NCBI GenBank assembly: GCA_020027205.1
Contig: JAHRAQ010000029.1
Location: 62,001-126,000, forward strand
Origin: Nitrospirales bacterium
Lineage (GTDB): Bacteria; Nitrospirota; Nitrospiria; Nitrospirales; UBA8639
Direction: 5' to 3'
Length of the DNA: 64,000 bases
Positions within the stretch are counted from its first letter, which is position 1. The number at the start of each line of letters is the position of its first letter. The position numbers and the translations under genes were made by a program. This document shows positions 18,186 to 27,735 of the stretch, piece by piece. The notes below the pieces were generated by a model, which was not told the origin of the DNA, made no database searches, and saw only the letters and a program-made list of their open reading frames with translations.

Positions 18186-20555
18186 TTATCCAATGGATCC
18201 CAGGTCCAGTTTGGATTGCCAACGCCGCACCATGGCATCTTTGAGCGCGCGATAATCGGGGTGCGACAACTGCGGGTCCCGCGCCACCAACTCATGCGCA
18301 TCACGGCGGGCCTGTTCCAGCAGCGCGGCGTCACGAATCAAATTCGCCACGCGCCACTCCGGCAGCCCCCATTGCCGCGTGCCCAGCACGTCGCCGGGAC
18401 CGCGAATGGCGAGATCCTGTTCGGCAATGGCAAAGCCGTCGGCGCATTGCCGCATCGCCTTGAGGCGTTGCTCGGCGGCACGGGTAACCCCGACCGGCGC
18501 GGCGGCTGTGTCGGCGGCCGGCGTGTTGGTCGGCGCGACAATCGGCGCGGCGGCCGGGTCGGGAAACGGCCATTCCAGCCGGCGTTGTTCCCCCGTCACG
18601 GGGGCCGACGGCGGACGACCGGACGCCGGCTCATCCCGCGACATCGTTCGCTTCGGCATGGTCTCCGGCGAACGGATGAGAAGACAGAACGACCGGTGCG
18701 CGCCGCGTCCGACCCGCCCCCGCAACTGATGGAGTTGCGCCAGGCCGAACCAGTCGGCATGTTCGATCACCATGACCGTGGCGTTGGGCGCGTCCAACCC
18801 GACTTCGATCACCTGCGTGGCCACCAGAATCTGAATCCCGCCGGCGCGGAACGCGTTCATCAGGCCCGTTTTCTCGGCGGACTTCATCCGCCCGTGCAGG
18901 TGCGCCAGCGTCATGCCCGGAAACTCCCGCGCCCGCAGACGTTCCGCCGCCTGCAACACCGCGTCCAGATCGAGTGTGTCGGATTCCTCCACCAGCGGAT
19001 ACACGATGTAGGCCTGCCGCCCCGCCCGCACTTCTTTTCGCACCACGTCATAGGCTCGGTGCCGCGCGTCATGGCGCAGGACGCGCGTCTGAACGGGCCG
19101 GCGTCCGGCGGGCAACTCGTCAATCACCGACACATCGAGGTCGCCATAGGCGGTCATGGCCAGGGTGCGGGGGATCGGCGTGGCGGTCATCACCAGCACG
19201 TCGGGGTGCAGTCCTTTGTCGCGCAGTTTTCCCCGCTGCAACACGCCGAACTTGTGCTGTTCATCCACCACCACCACGCCCAACCGGGCGAACCGCACGT
19301 CCGGCTCCAGCAGCGCATGAGTCCCCACGACCACCCGTACCGCGCCCCGCGCGAGGTCGTCCAGCACGCCGCGCCGCGCCTTCGGCGTCATCCCGCCGGT
19401 CAGCAGCGCCGCCGGAATCTTCAACGGGTCGAGGAACGGCCGGATGGTCAACAGATGCTGCTCGGCCAGAATTTCCGTCGGCACCATCAACACGCTCTGA
19501 TAGCCGTCGCCGCAAGCCGCCAGCATGGTATGCAGCGCCACGAGGGTTTTCCCCGACCCCACGTCGCCCTGCAGCAACCGGTTCATGGGATGCGGCGCGC
19601 GCATATCGTCTTCGATTTCGGCGATCACGCGCCGCTGTGCGGCCGTGAGTTGAAACGGCAAACTCGAACGGAACGGCGCGGTGAACGTGTCGGCGCACCG
19701 AAAGGCCGTGCCCGCCGCCGCGCCCCGGTTCATTCGCCGCCGCACCGCCAGGGCCAGTTGCAACAGAAAACATTCCTCAAAAGCCAACCGGCGATGCGCC
19801 GGCGTCTGCCACTGATTGAGCGCCTGCACGTCCTGGTCGGAACCGGGGAAATGGGTCGTCGCCAGCGAGTCCGCCAGCGAGGGCCATGCCTGCCGTTGCA
19901 ACACACTCGGAGGCAGCGGGTCTTGCAGACGGCCGCTGTACTCGTCCAGCAGGCCCCGCATGATCGAGCGAAGACGCCGGGAACTCAAGCCGCGCGTTTC
20001 ATGGTAAATCGGCACGAGACGGCCGACGTGAAGCGGCGGGTCGTCATCATCATCCACGACCTCATAGTGAGGATTGCGCATCTGCCCCGCCCCATGCGCC
20101 CGCGCGACCACGGGGCCGTTGAGCACCACGCGCGCGCCGGGCGTGAGCACAGATTCCAGATACGGCTGATTGAAAAACACCGCCTCCGCCGACGCCGTGT
20201 CATCCCGCACTTCCACCGTCAGCAGCGTCATCCCGCGACGACGCGTACGCCGAAGTCGGCAGCGACGAACGGTGCCGGCAATCGTGGCTTTTTCACCGGG
20301 GACGAGGCGCGCAATGGAGATAATGCGGGACCGGTCTTCGTATCGCCACGGCAAATACCACAAGGCGTCTTCGATGGTGCGAATCCCCAGTTTGTCGAAT
20401 AACACGGCGCGCTTCGGCCCCACGCCTTTGACGAACTGAATATCCGCCTCATGTGCTTCCGGTCGAGCCGGTGACGCAAACCGGTCGGACGGCTCCGTTC
20501 CCTCACGGGGACATTCCGAACCGGGCGCGTGCTCTGAAGGCGGTCGGTGAGCCAT
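18186..20555 (-). CDS. recG: ATP-dependent DNA helicase RecG
   Basis: A 789-residue helicase. It has the N-terminal wedge/OB region (FVKGVGPKRAVLFDKLGI near residue 40; a branched-DNA wedge), then helicase motifs: Walker A GDVGSGKTLVA, motif II VVDEQHKFGV (DEQH, with KF where RF is usual), motif III MTATPIPRTLAM, and motif VI QLRGRVGRG. It reverses stalled forks and resolves branched DNA. Between motif VI and the conserved RGPGDVLGTRQWG there is an insertion of about 55 residues rich in Pro, Ala and Thr that standard RecG lacks. A palindromic repeat follows its 3' end. Confidence 0.95.
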   Translation of the reverse strand: MAHRPPSEHAPGSECPREGTEPSDRFASPARPEAHEADIQFVKGVGPKRAVLFDKLGIRTIEDALWYLPWRYEDRSRIISIARLVPGEKATIAGTVRRCRLRRTRRRGMTLLTVEVRDDTASAEAVFFNQPYLESVLTPGARVVLNGPVVARAHGAGQMRNPHYEVVDDDDDPPLHVGRLVPIYHETRGLSSRRLRSIMRGLLDEYSGRLQDPLPPSVLQRQAWPSLADSLATTHFPGSDQDVQALNQWQTPAHRRLAFEECFLLQLALAVRRRMNRGAAAGTAFRCADTFTAPFRSSLPFQLTAAQRRVIAEIEDDMRAPHPMNRLLQGDVGSGKTLVALHTMLAACGDGYQSVLMVPTEILAEQHLLTIRPFLDPLKIPAALLTGGMTPKARRGVLDDLARGAVRVVVGTHALLEPDVRFARLGVVVVDEQHKFGVLQRGKLRDKGLHPDVLVMTATPIPRTLAMTAYGDLDVSVIDELPAGRRPVQTRVLRHDARHRAYDVVRKEVRAGRQAYIVYPLVEESDTLDLDAVLQAAERLRAREFPGMTLAHLHGRMKSAEKTGLMNAFRAGGIQILVATQVIEVGLDAPNATVMVIEHADWFGLAQLHQLRGRVGRGAHRSFCLLIRSPETMPKRTMSRDEPASGRPPSAPVTGEQRRLEWPFPDPAAAPIVAPTNTPAADTAAAPVGVTRAAEQRLKAMRQCADGFAIAEQDLAIRGPGDVLGTRQWGLPEWRVANLIRDAALLEQARRDAHELVARDPQLSHPDYRALKDAMVRRWQSKLDLGSIG

Positions 20556-20762
20556 GGTATCGACACGACCGGAGGAGGCCGGCCGTTGTCACGCATGTTC
20601 GGCATCCCCCGATTCCGAGGACAACGCGCCATGAACCACCGCGCGTTCCCCTCCGGTGACTCATAGTACAAGGTGCGCGACGGGAATGCCAGACGTCGCC
20701 GCCCCCCGATGACAGATGCCCGCCCGACGTTCTTCATCGGGGGTCGGGGGCACCGGCCCCTC

Positions 20763-20904
20763 CGTCATTCCGCGCCACCGGCGTCCAATGGCAGGAGAAC
20801 CGTGGGCGCGCGGAATCCATCCGTAAGATGTTAATGGCGGGACGGGAAACTGAAGGACAAGGAAACAGAAGGATGGATTCCCGATTAAAAATGTCGGGAA
20901 TGAC
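20763..20904. repeat. Palindromic intergenic repeat, copy 3
   Basis: The left arm starts CGTCATTCCGCGCC with a diverged middle ending GCGCGGAATCCATCC; the right arm is GGATGGATTCCCGATTAAAA followed by TGTCGGGAATGACGG. Further GGGAATGACGGA direct repeats and a separate small hairpin (ATACCGGCTTTCGCCGGTAT, 20944-20963) follow. The 545-base interval 20556-21100 contains only these elements and the leader of rpmB. Confidence 0.85.
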
Positions 20905-21100
20905 GGAAGGAGGAGGCGGGAATGACGGAGGGGAGAAGTCTGGATACCGGCTTTCGCCGGTATGACGGAGGGAGGCCGGCATGACGGCGGAGCGGCGGGG
21001 GCGGCATCCCCGCCCTTGTTCAACTTGTCAGACGGGGCGGCGGTGTGGTAAGAGGGGGTGTTCGTCGGGATGCGGTGCGCGCGACAAAGGAGTCACGACA

Positions 21101-21289
21101 ATGGCGTTTGCATGTTCGGTGTGTGGGAAAAAACGCATGGTCGGCCATAATGTCAGTCATGCGAATAACAAAACCAAGCGGGTCTTTCGGCCCAACCTGC
21201 AAACCGTTCGAGCGGTCGTCAACGGGGTGACGCAACGCATTCTGACCTGCACGAGATGTCTCCGGTCCGGCCGCGTGACCAAAGCGTAA
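21101..21289 (+). CDS. rpmB: 50S ribosomal protein L28
   Basis: A 62-residue protein of the L28 family: starts [20 protein letters not shown], has [12 protein letters not shown], and ends [15 protein letters not shown]. The two CXXC pairs form a zinc ribbon (zinc-binding, C+ form). The frame is open upstream, but the ATG at 21101 follows AAAGGAG at an ideal distance and begins the family match. L28 sits near the 23S rRNA and E site. It stands alone between repeat elements. Confidence 0.95.
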   Translation: MAFACSVCGKKRMVGHNVSHANNKTKRVFRPNLQTVRAVVNGVTQRILTCTRCLRSGRVTKA

Positions 21290-21390
21290 CCCCCGCCAAC
21301 GCCGTCACCTTCGGAACATTGGCCTTCGGCAAAGGCTCCCCGCGCAAGCAGGAATCCAAGTCGCCCCTCTCCGTCATTCCTTCGATCTTT

Positions 21391-21432
21391 CCGTCATTCC
21401 CGACATCTTTAATCGGGAATCCATCCTTCTTT
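21391..21432. repeat. Palindromic repeat, solo left arm (copy 4)
   Basis: Only the left arm is present: CGTCATTCCCGACATC, TTTAATCGGGAATCCATCC. CCCGA and TCGGG can pair in a small hairpin between the converging rpmB and msrB genes, so it could also act as a bidirectional stop signal. Confidence 0.7.
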
Positions 21433-21467
21433 TTTCTCCGCCGCCGCCGCCACCACCGCCACCGGCG

Positions 21468-21998
21468 TCACGCCGGATGAAATGACAGCGCCGCGGAATT
21501 AATGCAATACCGCAACCCGGTCGGCGGCGGCCCGTCCTTGAAAATATGGCCCAGGTGCCCGACGCATCGCGCGCAATGCACCTCGGTTCTGGGATAGATT
21601 AACTTGAAATCGGTCTTGGTGCCGACCACGTCGGACGAGACCGGCTCCCAGAAACTCGGCCACCCGGTCCTGCTGTCATACTTGGTGTCCGATGAAAACA
21701 GTTTCAGGTCGCAGCCCGCGCAATGATACGCGCCCGGCGTTTTGCTGTGATGATAAGCATTGCTGAACGGCCGCTCCGTGGCTTCGCGGCGCAGCACGTC
21801 ATACTGTTCGCGCGTCAACCGGGTTTTCCATTCCCCGTCCGTGACGGCTTTCCACTCCGCGTCCGTTTTCGTTCCCGCCATCCCGTCCCGTCCCGGCGTC
21901 GCCCATGCGCGCATCAATCCCAGCGGCGGCGCCATGAGGCCCAGGCCCGCCACCACGCTCATCTTCAACACACTGCGTCGTCCGATGTCCATGGTCAT
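21468..21998 (-). CDS. msrB: Peptide-methionine (R)-S-oxide reductase MsrB, Tat-exported
   Basis: A 176-residue protein with an N-terminal twin-arginine signal (GRRSVLKMSVVAGLGLM) and a complete MsrB domain: FSNAYHHSKTPGAYHC, the zinc pairs CAGC and CARC, GWPSFWEP, GHLGHIF, and the catalytic cysteine in RYCINSAAL. It repairs methionine-R-sulfoxide in exported proteins. Length is normal for an exported form. The stop lies within the region following a repeat arm. It is monocistronic. Confidence 0.93.
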   Translation of the reverse strand: MTMDIGRRSVLKMSVVAGLGLMAPPLGLMRAWATPGRDGMAGTKTDAEWKAVTDGEWKTRLTREQYDVLRREATERPFSNAYHHSKTPGAYHCAGCDLKLFSSDTKYDSRTGWPSFWEPVSSDVVGTKTDFKLIYPRTEVHCARCVGHLGHIFKDGPPPTGLRYCINSAALSFHPA

Positions 21999-22117
21999 GC
22001 CTCCTTTCCGTCAGCATCCTTCGTCGCCCGTCACCGACGCGGCGTCTCTTGACACAGTCTACTCCCTTCAACTCCCGTTATGCCAACGGGGGCGGGACGG
22101 ATCGGTTTCGAGCCGGG

Positions 22118-22786
22118 CTATCCCAGCAGCAGCGACACCAGATCGTCCGGCTGTTCGCAGTAATAGTCCGGGCGGAGGGCCAGCACTTTTTCGCGATGAC
22201 CGTAGCCGTAGCCCACGGCGCAGACGCGCACTCCGGCGGCGCGGGCGGCGTGCACGTCATTCGTGCTGTCGCCCACCAGGACGGCGGCGGCGGGCGGCAC
22301 CGCCAGCGTTTTCAGAATGCGCAACACCATGCCCGGATCGGGTTTGAGATCCGCGCCGTCACGGGGGCCTTCAATCGCCGCCAACGCCGTCCCGATTCCC
22401 AACCCCTCGACAATTTTTGCGGTGTATTCCGGCGACTTGTTGGTGGCAATGGCCTTCACGTGCGTCTCCCGCCGACCGAAGAGTTGGTCAAGTCCGGGGT
22501 ACAATCGCGTGGTATCCATCGCATGGGCGAGATACTGCCGGCGAAACACGCGGAGCGATTCTTCATAGCGCGCCTCACCGGCGTCTCCCACGGACAGGCG
22601 CAGCAGCCGTTTCACCCCGTCGCCGACAAAGGTAAAAATTTCTTCGGGAGGCCGCGTCGGCAGGCCCAGCGCTTCGAGCGTCAGATTCACGGCGGTCGCA
22701 ATATCGTACTTCGAATCGATCAGGGTCCCGTCCAGATCGAACATCACCAACCGAATCGCGTCATCCAGCGGCCCGCGCCGCTTCAC
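22118..22786 (-). CDS. gph: HAD phosphatase, phosphoglycolate phosphatase-like
   Basis: A 222-residue HAD-superfamily enzyme. Motif I is MFDLDGTLIDSKYDI, with the nucleophile first Asp, motif II is in VKAIATNKS (Thr), and motif IV is VLVGDSTNDVHAARAAG. The helical cap sits between residues about 30 and 90. The fold matches Gph-type phosphatases that remove 2-phosphoglycolate, though close relatives act on other phosphates. It overlaps the upstream exported-protein gene by four bases, so they are co-translated. Confidence 0.8.
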   Translation of the reverse strand: MKRRGPLDDAIRLVMFDLDGTLIDSKYDIATAVNLTLEALGLPTRPPEEIFTFVGDGVKRLLRLSVGDAGEARYEESLRVFRRQYLAHAMDTTRLYPGLDQLFGRRETHVKAIATNKSPEYTAKIVEGLGIGTALAAIEGPRDGADLKPDPGMVLRILKTLAVPPAAAVLVGDSTNDVHAARAAGVRVCAVGYGYGHREKVLALRPDYYCEQPDDLVSLLLG

Positions 22787-23343
22787 CGGCCGGCCCCGGC
22801 GAGATCGTCACGGAGTCTGCGCAGCGCCGCAAGCCGGTCTTCGCGGTCTTCCCGCACGATGGCGTCTTTCACAAAATCCAGTACGCGCTGTCGTCCGACG
22901 TGCGGGGGAAACGGCGGCCCGACCATTTTCCAGGCGTTGTCGACGGCGCGAATTCGAATGAACATCACGTCCTCCCGCACCGCCGGCACGAACGTCGCGG
23001 ACTCCCAGCGCATGGCGCCCAGGACCTGAAAGGTGACGGGAATGCGCGCTTCCGTGCCGCTGACAATATCCCACTGCGTCACATCGCCGGCCAACGCATA
23101 GTCTCGAATCACCACGACGTGATCCCACACCGGCTCGTCGCCCCACGCCACGTAGGGGGCGACCGCTTCGTAGGTGTGCGCCGTCAGCCGCGCGCCCCGT
23201 TGATCCAGCGAAAGATATTTGTCGATCACGCCGGCGGGGTCGTTGGTCAGATCCCCCGTCAGCCCCAGGGCCGGCGAGGACAGGAGCCATGCTCCCATCG
23301 CCGCGCCGACAAGGCATAACGGGATGCTTGCGGATTTACGCAT
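22783..23343 (-). CDS. Exported protein of unknown function
   Basis: A 186-residue protein with a signal peptide (IPLCLVGAAMGAWLLSSPALG). The mature part starts with a DPAGVIDKYLSLDQRGARL segment and has a beta-rich central region (DHVVVIRDYALAGDV, RIPVTFQVLG), reminiscent of NTF2-like or SnoaL-type small domains, but I cannot place it. The C-terminus is helical and highly charged. It is coupled to the HAD phosphatase gene. Confidence 0.65.
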   Translation of the reverse strand: MRKSASIPLCLVGAAMGAWLLSSPALGLTGDLTNDPAGVIDKYLSLDQRGARLTAHTYEAVAPYVAWGDEPVWDHVVVIRDYALAGDVTQWDIVSGTEARIPVTFQVLGAMRWESATFVPAVREDVMFIRIRAVDNAWKMVGPPFPPHVGRQRVLDFVKDAIVREDREDRLAALRRLRDDLAGAGR

Positions 23344-23481
23344 TGCGGGTTGTTCGCCTGTCGTCCCGTCCCGACGGACGCCGGACAGGCCCTCTTCGGT
23401 CAGACCGATCCGGCGGAAGTTTGCGGGGAACGACGCGCCGCGACCGGGAACGACCGGCAGGCACGGTCACGGCCGGCGCGG

Positions 23482-24174
23482 TCAACTCTGCGGAAACACA
23501 TCTTCGACAATCACCGCCCCGTCGGGCGGCGTCAGGGTGAACAGGGCGTCGCCCAATCCCGTGTCGGTCTTGAAATTAAAAAACCGAAAGGTAGACACGT
23601 TGCCCCCGACCTCGTGCAGGGCGAGGGACTGAATCAAATACGTGCCGGGCTGGATTTCCGACACCACCTTGGCGATGGACGACGGCGCCGCGCCGGGAGC
23701 GGTTCTTGGCACCAGCGTCAGGCGCGGCAGTGCGCCGTCGCGTGCCGTGTCACCGGCCGTCGGCCGCACCACAAACTGTTCGGCTAACTTGCCCGCGCCC
23801 CGCAACAACCGCAGCGGGGCCTTCGTCGCCGGCATCATGTCGAGGTCGCCCCGCAACACCTGATTATGCGCCGGCACGTACATTTCCAACCGACTTTCGC
23901 GCACGTAGATGTGTTCCGCCGAAGGTTCCAGATACTCCCATCGCAACAGTCCCGGTTTTTTCAGAAAGACGCGGCCAGAGGATCGCAGGAGTTGGTCGAA
24001 ACCTTCGATGCGTGTTTCCTGCACGAAGTCCGCTTGGAGATCGCCGAGTTGCGCGTAGCGCGCGTCCACGCGGTCGACCAACGCCTGAAGGTCGCGGCTG
24101 TCCGGCCCCTGCGCGAACACGGGCGCGCCGCACACCATGACCCACCCCGTCAGAATCCACCGAAGGGCCGTCAC
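23482..24174 (-). CDS. lolA: Outer-membrane lipoprotein carrier LolA
   Basis: A 230-residue periplasmic protein. The signal peptide is GWVMVCGAPVFAQ; the mature part has the LolA pattern LQADFVQETRIEGFDQLLRS, GRVFLKKPGLLRWEY and a beta-half-barrel. It carries lipoproteins from LolCDE to the outer membrane, showing a diderm cell. The GTG start overlaps the ftsK stop (GTGA), the common ftsK-lolA arrangement. Confidence 0.9.
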   Translation of the reverse strand: MTALRWILTGWVMVCGAPVFAQGPDSRDLQALVDRVDARYAQLGDLQADFVQETRIEGFDQLLRSSGRVFLKKPGLLRWEYLEPSAEHIYVRESRLEMYVPAHNQVLRGDLDMMPATKAPLRLLRGAGKLAEQFVVRPTAGDTARDGALPRLTLVPRTAPGAAPSSIAKVVSEIQPGTYLIQSLALHEVGGNVSTFRFFNFKTDTGLGDALFTLTPPDGAVIVEDVFPQS

Positions 24175-26786
24175 CCGGCATCCTCGTCAAGCGCCATGCG
24201 GCGCCCCAGCACTTCCCGCCGGCCATCACGCCCGGGCGCGCTCACCACCCCTTCTTCTTCCATCTGCTCGATCATGCGCGCCGCCCGCGGATACCCCACA
24301 CGCAGGCGGCGCTGCACGAGCGAAGCGGACGCCTGCCCGGCGTTCAACACGATCTCCCTGGCCTGGAGATACACGTCATCCTGTTCCTGTTCCTCGTCCG
24401 CATCGACGGGATCTTCGAAGACCGCTTCGTCGCAAAACTCCGGGCCGGCCTGCGCCTTCACGTCGTCCACCACGCGGCGCACCTCGTCGTCGGACACATA
24501 GGAGCCATGCAGGCGCACCAGCCGCCCGGTGCCCGGCGCCAGATACAGCATGTCGCCCAACCCGAGCAGCGATTCGGCGCCGTTCGCGTCCAGAATGGTG
24601 CGCGAGTCGGTTTTCGAAGACACCTGATAGGCGATGCGGGCCGGAAAGTTGGCCTTGATGAGGCCGGTCACGACGTCCACCGACGGGCGCTGCGTCGCCA
24701 GAATCAGATGGATGCCCGACGCCCGCGCCTTCTGCGCCAGCCGCGCGATTTTTTCCTCGACGTCCTTGGGCGCCATCATCATCAAGTCGGCAAACTCATC
24801 CACGACCACCACGATATACGGCAGCGGTTCCGGCGTCGTGTCTTCGCCGGCGGACAACGCCGCCTCCTCGCTGTCGGGCGGCGGCCCCTTGCCGGCGGCG
24901 GGCGCCGTCTTCCCGGTACCGGACGCCGCCGCCGTGGCGATCTTCGCGTTGTAATCGTGAATGTTGCGCACCCGGTGTTCTTCCAGCAGGCGATAGCGGC
25001 GTTCCATTTCCCGCACCACCCAGGTCAACCCCTTCGCCGCAGATTTGGGATCCGTCAACACCGGCCGCAGCAGATGGGGCACGCCGTCGTAGACCCGGAG
25101 TTCCACCACCTTGGGATCAACCAACAGCAACTTCACCTCGTCGGGATGCGCGGAAAAGAGGATGCTTAACAACATACTGTTCAGCCCCACGCTTTTCCCC
25201 GCCCCCGTGGCCCCGGCCACCAGCAGGTGCGGCATCGTTCTTAAATCGGTCACGTAGGGCCGGCCGACAATATCCTTCCCCAGCGCCAGCGTTAATTTCG
25301 ATCTCGACTGGGTGTAGACCTCGCTGTTCAAAATTTCCCGCAGCGCCACGGTTTCCCGCATCGGATTGGGCACCTCGATGCCGACGGAGGATTTGCCGGG
25401 AATCGGAGCCACGATGCGCACGCTGGCGGCCTTGAGCACCATGGCCAGATCGTGTTCGAGCGACACGATGCGGGCGACCTTGATGCCGGGGCCGGGGACG
25501 AATTCATACATGGTGATCACGGGGCCGGGATGCACCTCCGTCACCTTGCCGGCGATGCCGAAATTTTGCAGCGTACTCGTGAGGATTTGGGATTGCGATT
25601 CCAGAATCTGATCCGTCTGCTGCGTGTCCGACACAGGCGGCGAATCCAGCAGGGCAAGAGGGTCGGGCAATTGATACCCCTTCGCGACTTTTCGCATCGC
25701 GGCGGTACGCATCGCGGCGGGTTTCACGGGAACGGGCCGCACCACCACGGCGGGACTGTCCGCGGCGGATTTCATGGGAGCGGGTTTCGTCGCGGCGGGT
25801 TTCATGGCGGCGGGCCGCGTGGCATCGGACCGCGTGGCCGCGGACCGCGCGGCGGCAGGCCGCACCGCCGCCCAGGATTGCGGCGTCTCTTCCGAAACGT
25901 CCGGGTCGGTCCGCGCGGCCCTCTTGCCGGGCGCGGGCGATTCCGGTACGGGATCGTCCCGTTTCGTAAAATTAAAAAACGAGGAGAGCGAGGCATGACC
26001 CGCGGCCAAACTCCGGTTGATTTTAATCTGCCTGTTGGCCTTGGGTTTCCGCCCGTCCCACGACCATGCCGGCCAGGACGGCCAGCGCCACGCCGGCAAC
26101 ACCCGCGCCAACCTGCCCATCGTCCCCACCCCCTTGCCCACGCCACGGGGAATGCGTTTCACCTCCGCGGACAGCGAAAAGGGCATGACGAGCATGAGCG
26201 CGGTGAGCAACAACGCGCCCAGCACCACCGTGCTGCCCAGCCGGGCAAACAGGAACTCCGCGCCCGCCGCAATCCAGACGCCGCCTTTGCCGGCGTAGAA
26301 CCCGGACGTAATCCCGTCCCGCAAGACCTGAATGGACGAGGGATGATGGAGCCGAATCAGCGCGCTCGCGCACAGAACAAACATCACGGAGCCGGCAAGA
26401 CTTCTGACGTGCCTCGTCCAGGATTCGCCCTGCACCACCCGAACCCCGTGCAGCAGGAGCAACACCGGAATGGTCAGCGACGCCGAACCGGCGAACCACA
26501 CCAGGCCGGCGGCCACCACGGCCCCCACCAGCCCCACCCAGTTGCGCAGCGGCTCATGGGCCGCCGATGCGGCGCCGTCCGGTGACGCAAACCATCCGAG
26601 GTCGTGCAGGGAAAACGACCACAGACTGAACATAATCAGCACGGTCAGGGTGACGAGAAAAATGCCGAGAATTTCACGACTCAGTCGGAAGGCGGGAAGC
26701 GGGGCGTGCCACGGCAACGGTTTCCTGACGGCCCTGGCCGCCCTGGCGGACCGGACGGGTCTGGCGGACCTGGGGAAGACCTTCAT
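24171..26786 (-). CDS. ftsK: DNA translocase FtsK
   Basis: About 871 residues. Four hydrophobic segments occupy the first 200 residues (divisome anchor). A Pro/Ala/Met-rich linker with repeated PAAxK and AATR units spans about 270-360. The motor follows: Walker A GATGAGKSVGLNS, LLVDPKVVELRVY, Walker B VVVDEFADLMMM, and AIRLILATQRPSVDV-type segment. A C-terminal winged-helix gamma domain (SLVQRRLRVGYPRAARMIEQM) reads KOPS sites. It moves chromosome termini through the septum. The ATG at 26786 is preferred to an upstream in-frame ATG at 26819. Confidence 0.94.
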   Translation of the reverse strand: MKVFPRSARPVRSARAARAVRKPLPWHAPLPAFRLSREILGIFLVTLTVLIMFSLWSFSLHDLGWFASPDGAASAAHEPLRNWVGLVGAVVAAGLVWFAGSASLTIPVLLLLHGVRVVQGESWTRHVRSLAGSVMFVLCASALIRLHHPSSIQVLRDGITSGFYAGKGGVWIAAGAEFLFARLGSTVVLGALLLTALMLVMPFSLSAEVKRIPRGVGKGVGTMGRLARVLPAWRWPSWPAWSWDGRKPKANRQIKINRSLAAGHASLSSFFNFTKRDDPVPESPAPGKRAARTDPDVSEETPQSWAAVRPAAARSAATRSDATRPAAMKPAATKPAPMKSAADSPAVVVRPVPVKPAAMRTAAMRKVAKGYQLPDPLALLDSPPVSDTQQTDQILESQSQILTSTLQNFGIAGKVTEVHPGPVITMYEFVPGPGIKVARIVSLEHDLAMVLKAASVRIVAPIPGKSSVGIEVPNPMRETVALREILNSEVYTQSRSKLTLALGKDIVGRPYVTDLRTMPHLLVAGATGAGKSVGLNSMLLSILFSAHPDEVKLLLVDPKVVELRVYDGVPHLLRPVLTDPKSAAKGLTWVVREMERRYRLLEEHRVRNIHDYNAKIATAAASGTGKTAPAAGKGPPPDSEEAALSAGEDTTPEPLPYIVVVVDEFADLMMMAPKDVEEKIARLAQKARASGIHLILATQRPSVDVVTGLIKANFPARIAYQVSSKTDSRTILDANGAESLLGLGDMLYLAPGTGRLVRLHGSYVSDDEVRRVVDDVKAQAGPEFCDEAVFEDPVDADEEQEQDDVYLQAREIVLNAGQASASLVQRRLRVGYPRAARMIEQMEEEGVVSAPGRDGRREVLGRRMALDEDAG

Positions 26787-26850
26787 GAACGCGCAGTGTA
26801 CCATGACACCGCGCGGCAATCAAGCAAAATACCTAGTTCGGACTCTGTGA

Positions 26851-27735
26851 TCACCGCTCCGCAGCGTCCGCGCGACGCGGCGGCGGACCGGGATGCGCGC
26901 GGTCGACGGACACGGCTTGCGCCAGCGTCAGAAACTCCGGGACGCCGAGTGTTTCGGCCCGGCGGCGCGGATCAATGCCGGCGTGTTCAAGAATCCGCCG
27001 CATCGACGCCGGGTCCCATCCCTCCTCCCGCCAGGAATTCATCAGGGTTTTGCGGCGGTGCGCAAACGCGCCACGGACAAGTTGGGCGAACACCCGGTCG
27101 AAGTCCGCGTCGCCGCGCGGGTCCGACCGGCCGACGAACGTCACCACCGCCGAGTCCACGTCGGGGACGGGGCGAAAACAACTCGCGGGGACGGCAAACG
27201 CCTTGCGCGGTTCCGCATAATACCGGCTCATCACGGACAGCACGCCGTAGTCCCGCGACCCCGGCGCGGCAAGGATGCGCGCGGCCACTTCGCGTTGCAG
27301 CATCAACACCATCCGGCTGATCCGGTCGCGCGCGCGCAGCAATCGAAACAGCAGCGGGGTGGACACGGCATACGGAACATTCGCGATCACCACCGTGCCT
27401 TTCGGCAACTCGTCACAGGCAAACGTCATCGCGTCGCCGTGATGGAGTTCCAGCGCCGCGTCGCCGGCCAGCACGGCGGACAGGTAGCGCACCAGTTGCC
27501 GGTCGATTTCCACGGCAATGACTTTGGCGGCCCGCTCACACAACAGGCGGGTGAGGGCGCCGCGCCCCGGGCCGATTTCAAACACCACGTCGCGCGGCCG
27601 CAACGCAGCCGCCGTCACCATCTTGCGCGCGATGTTCGGATCAACGAGGAAATGCTGACCAAGATGTTTGCGTGGCGGCGGCGGGACGGCGGACGACGCG
27701 GCGGCGGGGCCGGGCATGGGTCCCGCGCGCGTCAC
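26851..27735 (-). CDS. rsmA: 16S rRNA dimethyladenosine transferase RsmA (KsgA)
   Basis: A 294-residue methyltransferase. It has KHLGQHFLVDPNIARKM at the start, motif I FEIGPGRGALTRLL, and the catalytic NVPYAVSTPLLFRLL (NVPY where NLPY is common). It dimethylates two adjacent adenines in the 3' helix of 16S rRNA. Its GTG start overlaps the upstream gene. About 30 residues of C-terminal Arg/Pro tail exceed the E. coli form. Confidence 0.93.
   Translation of the reverse strand: MTRAGPMPGPAAASSAVPPPPRKHLGQHFLVDPNIARKMVTAAALRPRDVVFEIGPGRGALTRLLCERAAKVIAVEIDRQLVRYLSAVLAGDAALELHHGDAMTFACDELPKGTVVIANVPYAVSTPLLFRLLRARDRISRMVLMLQREVAARILAAPGSRDYGVLSVMSRYYAEPRKAFAVPASCFRPVPDVDSAVVTFVGRSDPRGDADFDRVFAQLVRGAFAHRRKTLMNSWREEGWDPASMRRILEHAGIDPRRRAETLGVPEFLTLAQAVSVDRAHPGPPPRRADAAER

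Noticed and set aside
18087-20402. Plus-strand frame of about 770 codons opposite recG
   Set aside because: RecG motifs are complete on the minus strand; the plus frame is Arg/His-rich nonsense typical of GC-rich shadows and begins in a repeat.
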